Source of the DNA: Portulaca oleracea
Taxonomy: Eukaryota > Streptophyta > Magnoliopsida > Caryophyllales > Portulacaceae
Length of the DNA stretch: 64,000 bases
Assembly: GCA_029582165.1 (NCBI GenBank)
Contig: CM055868.1
Coordinates: 7,453,501-7,517,500, forward strand
Direction: 5' to 3'
The first letter of the stretch is position 1. Each line of letters opens with the position of its first letter. This document shows positions 57,687-64,000 of the stretch, one piece after another. The translations under genes and the position numbers were made by a program. A model generated the notes under the pieces. The model did no database searches and was not told the origin of the DNA. It was given only the letters and a program-made list of their open reading frames with translations.

Positions 57687-58871
57687 TGTAGACCCCGAAA
57701 AATTGATAACCTTTTTCGCGGCGCTACTTAAAAAATGATTGGGAGCCGACTAGGATTGCTTAACCTTAAATAAGGTTGAACTTTTAAGAATAAGTTTTGC
57801 CGACGGATTAAATCGATTTATGCGCCGTGATCCCGAGATTCACCTTTTAAGAAAGAAGAAAGAAAGAGACAAAAAAAGAAGGGGAAAACACAAGGAAACC
57901 CGTCTGGGTTCATTGCTTGAACTGAGCCGGGTTTCGTTGCTGCAGATCCCACAAGAAAAGAAAACAAAGGAAAGATTAAAAGAAGGTGATAAACCCGTCT
58001 GGGTTCATGAATTGAACCGAGCCGGGTTAACTCAAGTGCTATCCGCGAATTGGACCGAATAAAAAAAGCGAAGCAAAAAGAAAGTGAAAAGAGGACAGTA
58101 AACCCGCCTGGGTTCATGGATTGAACCAAACCGGATTACCTTTTGCGTTAATCACAAATTAGGTCAAAGAAACCGTAAAAAGGAAAATACCGAAGTATGA
58201 ATATAGAGTCGCCAGTTGAATTTTTAGGAGAAAAACAACAAACCATTTTGACATGGACTCCGGTCTATGAATCCAAAGATGGATTCGGGGGTAAGGTTAC
58301 GAATGTGACAATTAAAATTGTCAAATCCGCCTATTCAATCGAATAGACTCTACTAGAATTAAATCAAAGCGGAAAAAAGTTAAAGGGGGAATTAAGTATA
58401 AATCTCACAAGTTTAACATTAAAGTCATGCAAAATATTGAATTGAAAATACAAAAGAAACATGAATTCGATATGTTACATGGTTTACATCAATGATAACT
58501 ATTCTAACCTTTAGTGAAGCAGCATGCAAAGGGAGAGAAGAGGTAGAGAGAATTATGCTAGTGTCAATACTCTAGCATGCTGTTGTGTGTCAAATGAGAG
58601 GGATTAGGGTTTAATTTATAGTGGAATAGGGGGAGTAGGGGTACGTTTAGGGTTATGGTTTTTAGCCGCGGAATAAACCCAGACGGGTTTGGCTGGAGGC
58701 GGAAGCAACGTGGGCCAAACCCAGACGGGTTTGGGCTGGTTTTCTGTTGGCCAGTCTTGCTTGTTTCCGGGCTAGAAGAGAAATGGGTTTGCATGCCACT
58801 AAATTACTCGGCTAGCTTATTTTTTTTACAAATAACTAAAACTAATACCGGTACAAAATCCGGTGTCTACA
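57687..58871 (-). repeat. 5' LTR of C2
   Basis: 1185 bp, matching 43875-45100 except for one missing 41-bp unit and a handful of substitutions. CCATG follows at 58872. Confidence 0.93.
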
Positions 58872-59210
58872 CCATGCAACAGATGAATAACTTTTATTGT
58901 CAACCTACCAGGCATAAAACTAAGCTGGTTCTTAGACACGTGGTGTAACTTCTCATATCCTCTCTCAATCAGTCGTTCCCAAATCTTCATTGTGTGACTC
59001 ATGAGCTTAATCCCTTTATTTTTGTATAATGGTATAACTATGCGGGTCCTCCACTCATCAAGCATTCTAGATGCCTAAGGATATCGGTAAAGAGCTTTAT
59101 CAACCAACAAATAGCCTCATCTCCTAAACACTTTCATAGCTCAACGAGAATCTTATCTAGATCGACTGTTTTCCCCTATTCATGCTCTTCAAATTGAAAT
59201 TGGTGGACAT
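58872..59210 (-). pseudogene. RTE-type LINE reverse transcriptase, N-terminal part
   Basis: The minus strand shows CLGDEAICWLIKLFTDI, then MLDEWRTRIVIPLYKNKG, IKLMSHTMKIWERLIE and NQLSFMPGRLT, the standard RTE order just upstream of the segment at 43263-43874. A frame change separates the first two blocks. The sequence before the first block is not recognisable. Confidence 0.85.
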
Positions 59211-60202
59211 GTTGAGGCAGTCAAAAGTTCGAACACCGGGTCTAAATGAATAATATAATTTTACATATAGAATCTTGGTAGGGTTGTTAAAAATTCGGGT
59301 TTAAATCATTTCATGTCAGAAAGAATTGAACAACAAATGAACATATTATGTTTGGTACCTAACTTTTCGAGTTTCGGGTCGCAGAATTCATAAAGGGTAA
59401 GTTCAGTTCGTAGTAGAGCTCGGACGGTAGAAGTATGAAAATTATTGCATACAAATTGTTTGTTAGTCTGGCTGATATTAAAATTTGAAGAAATATCTAT
59501 AATTGCACCCAAAATTTTTGGGGTTCGACTTAAAGTGAGTATTCAAATTAGATAATTTGTTTTACATATGAGAAACTAAAGAGGTGTAATAAATAGGGAT
59601 GATAGTGGGTTCTGGACCCGTCTCAAACCCTCTAGTCTCGCTTCATCTAGTTGAATCTGAGTCCATTGCTTTTAGACCCCGATATGTTTAAGGAGGGTTT
59701 GGGTTTGCCAAAAATTTGATGGGTTCAGGGCTGGTTTGGACTTGGACTCAAGGGTCCAACTCACAGACCCTTGAATATATATGAGATTATAATATATAAC
59801 ATAAAAATTTTAAAATTTGAATAATCGTAATTTTGTTATTTATTTTTTTTACATGCATTTTAAGTTTTGTAGGTTACTCAACGTTTGTAATATATTTATT
59901 TTTGGCTCTATTACTACAATGAACTTAGTAATTAGTAAATCATGATGATGCTTAGTTGTCTTTATCGTGTTAAAAGTAATTACATTTAGACAGAATTTCG
60001 AGTATCATATAGGTGTAAGTAGAAATTAACCTAAAACTTTTATAGATTGATAAAAATAGATTATAATATTGGGCCCATTGCGAACATGCCAAGGACTCAT
60101 GGACCGCATACCTGACGGGTCTGAGTTGAAGACTGATATTTTTAAACTCGATAAATCTAAAGCAGACCTGAGTTCAAAAAAGTTGACGAATCTGGATCTA
60201 AC
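59211..60202. other. Intergenic sequence
   Basis: AT-rich, no gene. A stretch from about 59595 (GGGATGATAGTGGGTTCTGGACCCG) to 60200, with repeated GGGTTTGGG and GACCCTTGA phrases, resembles eroded hAT-type MITEs, but I found no clear right end. Confidence 0.4.
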
Positions 60203-60990
60203 CCTGTTCTTTGGATTGGATAAAATGAGGTTTGGATGAATTGGATTGGATTGGATAAGTTATGATGCCTTTTTGGGGAAATTGGGTTTTTAGAGAGAAT
60301 TATTTTTGGGGAATTGTGTAGGGTTATTTGCATTTTAGACCCCGAAGTATAGGGATATTTAATTTCTGGACCCTTGGTTTCATTGTTTATTTTTTGGACC
60401 CTAACGTTTATGTTTGAATAAAAAAAAGGACCTTAAAGTTTGTAGTTTGAAAAACAATGGCCCGTGTACTGTTTTTCTTTTTCTTCTCATGTTTGAATTT
60501 ATCTCTCGTTTAGCGCCAAGCTTGAGGAGGAAGGTTAAAAATGATATCGAAGCTATAATACACATCTCTTATTCATGTCGGAACTAATTAGACCCTGAAG
60601 TACCCATGGTCTAAGTGTTTCCAGCATGAATGAGAGATGTGTATTACAGCAGGTCTAATTAGTTCCGGCATGAATAAGAGAGTTGTGTTACAGGTTCAAT
60701 ATCAGTTTTAACTTTAGTCCTGAAGTTTGACGCTAATCGGAAGATAAATTCAAACATGGGAGAAAAAGAAAAACAGTACACGAATCTTTTTTTTCAAACT
60801 ACAAACTTTAAGGTCCTTTTTTATTCAAACATAAACTTTAGGGTCTCAAAAATAAACAATGAAAATCAAGGGTACAGAAATTAAATACCCCTATACTTCG
60901 GGGTCCAAAATGCAAAAGCCCGAATTGTGTAAGGTTTGGAATGGATTGGATTGGATTGGATTGTAAAGAGTTACCAATCCAAAGAACAGG
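60203..60990. mobile_element. Small TIR element interrupted by a Mutator-type MITE
   Basis: A perfect 17-bp inverted repeat CCTGTTCTTTGGATTGG at both outer ends encloses TTGGATTGGATTGG repeats. Without the inner 601-bp MITE and its duplication it would be about 175 bp. Flanks GATCTAAC and AATCTAGC agree at six of eight bases, suggesting a hAT-like 8-bp duplication, but a TA duplication is also possible. Confidence 0.6.
60321..60921. mobile_element. Mutator-type MITE with long inverted arms
   Basis: Arms of roughly 200 bp pair across most of their length (GACCCCGAAGTATAGGG on the left; its complement on the right). GAATTGTGTA flanks both sides exactly (60311-60320 and 60922-60931). The 9-10 bp duplication fits Mutator-like elements. 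No coding capacity. Confidence 0.87.
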
Positions 60991-61540
60991 AATCTAGCCA
61001 AACCCGCCCTCATTGCCACTAAGGGTGTGAATATTCTAGTCCAAATTGGAAAAACCCTGTGACCCTAAATTTCATAATTCATTAACAATAAATTAATAGT
61101 GATAGACTAGTAGCTGGTTAAAATTATTTTATGACACTATTATTTTGTTACTAATGCATTATGGAATTCTTGAAATTAAAGTAAATTACTTCAAGTAATT
61201 ATACAGACTTGTATTATGAAGTATAATAAAACACTAATATCCTAATCAAGGTGGCGACTCCTCGCTAGTTAAAAGTTCGACTATTGTACTTAAAAATTAT
61301 TTTGACACATAAAGAAGATAGTCCAGTTGGTCCTGGTCGGGTCGGGTCAGACTATCCATTTTCTCGATTCGGTCCGGTCTGGTATGGGTCTATGGTGAAA
61401 TCGGTCCTATCCTAGTCTATTATTCAGTGAAAATTCAGTCTTTAGGATCCGGATTTAGAACGGTGCACACCCCTAATTGGCACCCCCTACTTGGAGCCGG
61501 CATTTGCCACTTCCTTGGAGGTCAATAGAGCTGAGGACGT
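60991..61540. other. Upstream region of the DMR6-like gene
   Basis: AT-rich intergenic sequence and presumed promoter. No clear element boundaries seen. Confidence 0.4.
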
Positions 61541-61544
61541 TCTC

Positions 61545-61552
61545 TATATATA
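61545..61552 (+). promoter_or_regulatory. TATA box of the DMR6-like gene
   Basis: TATATATA followed by a CT-rich leader, 66 bp before the ATG at 61618, a typical plant spacing. Confidence 0.6.
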
Positions 61553-61617
61553 CACGCTCTTTCACTCTTATAGTTCCATCTATATCTCGCTCTTGATTAA
61601 AAGTTTAGTTGACATCA

Positions 61618-62667
61618 ATGGCTTTGAAAATGCTCTCCAACGGAATGTCATACCAACACCTTCCCAAAGACTACATCCGACCTGAACCTGAGCGGCCCCA
61701 ACTCTATGAAGTATACTATTATTAAATTCACATTAAAAAAATTACTATTATTAAATTCACATTAAAAAAATTTCAAAACAGTATACTTTTATAATTTTTA
61801 AAATTATATTGTTCGAAGTTTATAGCCTAGTCTTGCATTGAAAATAATAAAAGAAATTACAAATATAAATAACAAAAAATGAAGGTAGTAGTAGTTAATA
61901 AACCATAAAAAATTAAAAACACTCCGTCTCGATAGAAAGGTGTCAGTGGCCATTTCGATAGAGCATGTACAATGTAGAATTTTTCTAATGAAATTTTAGT
62001 AGATTACATTACCATTCCTTCTCTCATGAAGATGGATAATGGGTACGAGAGAGATAAAGTTAAGAAGAGATCGAGAGAAAAAAGGAGAGAAAAGACACAA
62101 AATTCCGCTCGAAAAAAAATCCAAATTGCACTTGCTCTTATGTTCCAAGCTCCCTTTCTATCAGCCAAGTCGATCTCTTGGTAATATTTTGGTAAAAAAA
62201 ATATTTGACCAGTATTTGTAATTTCATAACATGAATATATAGTTTTTTTTAACTAAGATAAAGACATTTAAAATGTGTCTTACCGAAGATTTAACGTCGA
62301 GGTACTGTAAAAGAAAAAACTGCAAAATCCGATCCAATTTATCGTATTCGATTAGTTAACATGTTGGTTAACCGTATTCTGAAACACGGAAAATGTCGTC
62401 ATTTGGGTTAAAAATATAGGTGATAAATCATGGGGTGGCAGAAGACATAGTGGAGAAGATGCTGAAGGTAGGAGATGAATTTTTCAAGCTACCAGTTGAA
62501 GAGAAGATGAAGGTGTACAGTGATGACCCTGGGAAGACAGTGAGGTTGTCAACCAGCTTCAATGTGAAGAAAGAGAAGGTTCGTAACTGGAGAGACTATC
62601 TTAGGCCCCATTGTTGGCCTCTTGATGAGTATCTTCCTCAATGGCCTTCCAACCCTCCTTCCTTCAA
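61618..62667 (+). CDS. DMR6-like 2-oxoglutarate/Fe(II) oxygenase, 5' part (partial)
   Basis: Exon 1 starts at ATG 61618 and reads 31 codons ([17 protein letters not shown] at its end), matching the N-terminus of DMR6/DLO-type enzymes. Exon 2 is 62420-62667, after an ATATAG acceptor and before GTAAGT. It reads VINHGV, then [35 protein letters not shown] and WPSNPPSF, very close to the family. These cytosolic enzymes hydroxylate salicylic acid or flavonoids and dampen immunity. The DSBH core with HxD...H would be in exons right of the window. Oddity: the 40-odd residues normally between RPxL and VINHGV, including the PVIDL strand, are absent. A GT at 61711 could splice exon 1 to exon 2 in phase 0, giving a shortened protein. 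Likely a pseudogene or rearranged copy. Confidence 0.75.
61714..61771. repeat. Direct duplication at the broken end of exon 1
   Basis: TACTATTATTAAATTCACA occurs twice with a 29-bp period, right where the exon 1 homology stops. Confidence 0.7.
61772..62419. other. Sequence between DMR6-like exons 1 and 2
   Basis: AT-rich, intron-like. I looked for the missing exon 1 part and did not find it. Confidence 0.4.
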
Positions 62668-62705
62668 GTAAGTACTACTACCCCTATTATTTAATTACTC
62701 ACACC

Positions 62706-62871
62706 CAAGGTTGTTAAAATCGGGATCCTAACTCGAAACTATAGGGATGTTAGGATCCGAAATTAGCCCATGTAGGATCGTGGATCGTGTGTAAATAGTA
62801 GAATCGTATCGAGGATTTTAGACCATAAAATCGTACGATCATAAATCAGGATCGGGATTTTAATAACTATG
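62706..62871. mobile_element. hAT-type MITE in the DMR6-like intron
   Basis: 166 bp. Ends CAAGGTTGTTAAAATC and GATTTTAATAACTATG are inverted repeats with three mismatches. CTCACACC flanks both sides exactly (62698-62705 and 62872-62879), an 8-bp hAT-type duplication. Confidence 0.88.
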
Positions 62872-62956
62872 CTCACACCTACAATATTTACCATTCATAT
62901 ATGCATTTTTATTTGCAATTTTTTAGATGTATTTGGAACATGTGCTATGGGTATTA

Positions 62957-63171
62957 CTCCCTCCATTCCAAATTAATTGTCTCTTTAACTAAATTTTGAC
63001 GTTAATTATTCACACATTATAATAAATTACAATATAAAATTACCTCCATTATAATTGTTAGGAAAATATCTTTCTAATGACGGTAACTTTATATTGTAAC
63101 TCATTATAATGTATGAGTAATTAGCGGTCAAAATTTAGTCAAAGTGACAATTAATTTGGAACGGAGGTAGT
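62957..63171. mobile_element. Stowaway MITE 1
   Basis: Ends CTCCCTCCATTCC and GGAACGGAGGTAG, flanked by TA on both sides. Inverted ends extend about 35 bp. Typical of Tc1/mariner-derived Stowaway MITEs. Confidence 0.9.
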
Positions 63172-63238
63172 AGATTATTTATGGTTTTCTTTTTTTTTTT
63201 GTGCAAGAATAATGTAAAGGCAACTTTGACAATTTATA

Positions 63239-63504
63239 TTCCTTCCGTTCAATTTGGTTTGTCATATTTGGGAATTGGGTTCAAGCTTTAAAAATTTTAA
63301 TGTAAATTTCTTATCATATATATATATGATGATTTGTTATATAAAATTAATAAGATTAAATGTGTAATGAAAAATACAATTTTAAAAAAATATAATATTA
63401 TAATTATTAATAAAATATTATATAAAAAATTATTAATTAAAAAATAATATTGGAGATTTTAATTGTCAACTAAAAATTAAGCAAATAACATAAAACAGAG
63501 GGAG
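63239..63504. mobile_element. Stowaway MITE 2
   Basis: Left end TTCCTTCCGTTC, right end ACAGAGGGAG, flanked by TA. The match between ends is weaker than in the previous element. Confidence 0.65.
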
Positions 63505-63552
63505 TAGCTTTTTCAGCTTATTTTCGATGAGTCTAGAAAGCAGAAAGTATTA

Positions 63553-63721
63553 TTCCATCCGTTTCATATCATCTCAGTAAATTTTGAAAAATTGTGTAAA
63601 AAATTTGTGCAGTTTAACTACATTTTTTAAAGTTTAACTAAATTATTTAAAGTTAAACTGATGGTATTACTCATTTTTTAAAGTTTAATTAAATTTTTTA
63701 AAGTTTAACTAGACGGAGAAG
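63553..63721. mobile_element. Possible eroded Stowaway-like MITE
   Basis: Left end TTCCATCCG, right end CGGAGAAG, flanked by TA. The interior holds three or four AAAGTTTAACTAAAT-like repeats. The boundaries rest on short matches. Confidence 0.4.
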
Positions 63722-64000
63722 TAATATCATCTCAGTAAAGCTCACTGAGCTCATTTATTTTTAAGTTGGATTCTTGTAAAAAATGTTAACCCAACACTTG
63801 TACTGATAAGTTTGCCACGTTTATGCCATGCCACATTAGGACCCAATTTTCGTGGTTATCGACAACTTTTAAAACCTAGATTTTAATGCCTTACCAGTTA
63901 CCAATAGCTGGAGTATATTTGAATGATTACGTCATTGTTACGTCTGAAGCATTACGTTAGACGGTTAGAGCTTGCCAAACGTCCAAAACAACACCGAATA

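Larger units (their letters stand above)
43875..58871 (-). mobile_element. Near-complete Tat/Ogre-like Ty3/gypsy element C2 with antisense genes
   Basis: 15.0 kb on the minus strand, ends TGTAGAC and GTCTACA, flanked by CCATG at 43870-43874 and 58872-58876. On the minus strand in order: 5' LTR, PBS, gag with zinc knuckle, protease, RT, RNase H, archaeal-type RNase H, integrase, non-coding region, tandem array, PPT, 3' LTR. On the plus strand between pol and the 3' LTR lie a PMD C-terminal gene and a DUF7745-like gene. The domain order and second RNase H indicate the Tat lineage. The LTRs differ by roughly half a dozen substitutions and one 41-bp unit, so the insertion is recent, yet pol has several frameshifts and stops. 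Confidence 0.92.

Noticed and set aside
57820..58129. ORFs in the C2 LTRs repeated at 44006-44317
   Set aside because: They lie within LTR U5/R sequence and are copies of each other. No protein family fits.

Overview
The window is plant nuclear DNA, almost certainly from a flowering plant with a repeat-rich genome. It holds nested Ty1/copia and Ty3/gypsy LTR retrotransposons, short TIR elements with plant-type target duplications (hAT, Mutator, Stowaway), a plant RTE-type LINE and the 5' part of a DMR6-like 2-oxoglutarate oxygenase gene. The species cannot be read from the sequence. I saw no rRNA, tRNA or CRISPR array. Names A to F below are local labels.

Layout. Copia element A enters from the left edge (integrase and RT, 1-2002), is interrupted, and resumes with RNase H and its 3' LTR (38365-40093). 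The interruption is copia element B (2003-38364), with matching LTRs and a perfect 5-bp target duplication. Inside B lies a rearranged Tat/Ogre-like gypsy element C1 (7859-35852). Two further gypsy-type elements of different families, D (7961-17863) and E (17864-28765), sit inside C1. D and E carry only a gag gene. One deletion seems to have joined D's 3' LTR to the middle of E's 5' LTR and removed C1's gag-pol. From 40094 come a hAT-like element containing a Mutator-type MITE, a decayed copia gag with its LTR (F), and an RTE LINE fragment. That LINE is split by a second, nearly complete C-family element (C2, 43875-58871, minus strand, duplication CCATG). The right end (59211-64000) is ordinary intergenic DNA with several MITEs and the start of the DMR6-like gene (61618 onward).

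How the parts work together. C2 has the usual gag, protease, RT, two RNase H regions and integrase, all now broken. On the opposite strand, between pol and the 3' LTR, C-family elements carry cargo genes: a spliced plant-mobile-domain (PMD) gene, best preserved in C1 at 28988-31480 minus, and a DUF7745-like gene in C2 at 48107-49666 plus. C, D and E share the primer-binding site, the polypurine tract and a hairpin overlapping that tract, so C-type enzymes could have mobilised the gag-only D and E.

Most novel signals. (1) Five families each carry a private 14-17 bp palindrome repeated in the LTR, with copies upstream of the TATA box. (2) A PPT-overlapping hairpin keeps its pairing through compensatory changes between families. 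(3) A tandem array before the C-family 3' LTR consists of hairpins with a nearly invariant 8-nt loop and covarying stems. (4) A five-exon antisense cargo gene stays open across four in-phase GT-AG introns. (5) LTR-pair differences concentrate at CTG/CAG sites, which may be a sequencing artefact at methylated CHG sites.
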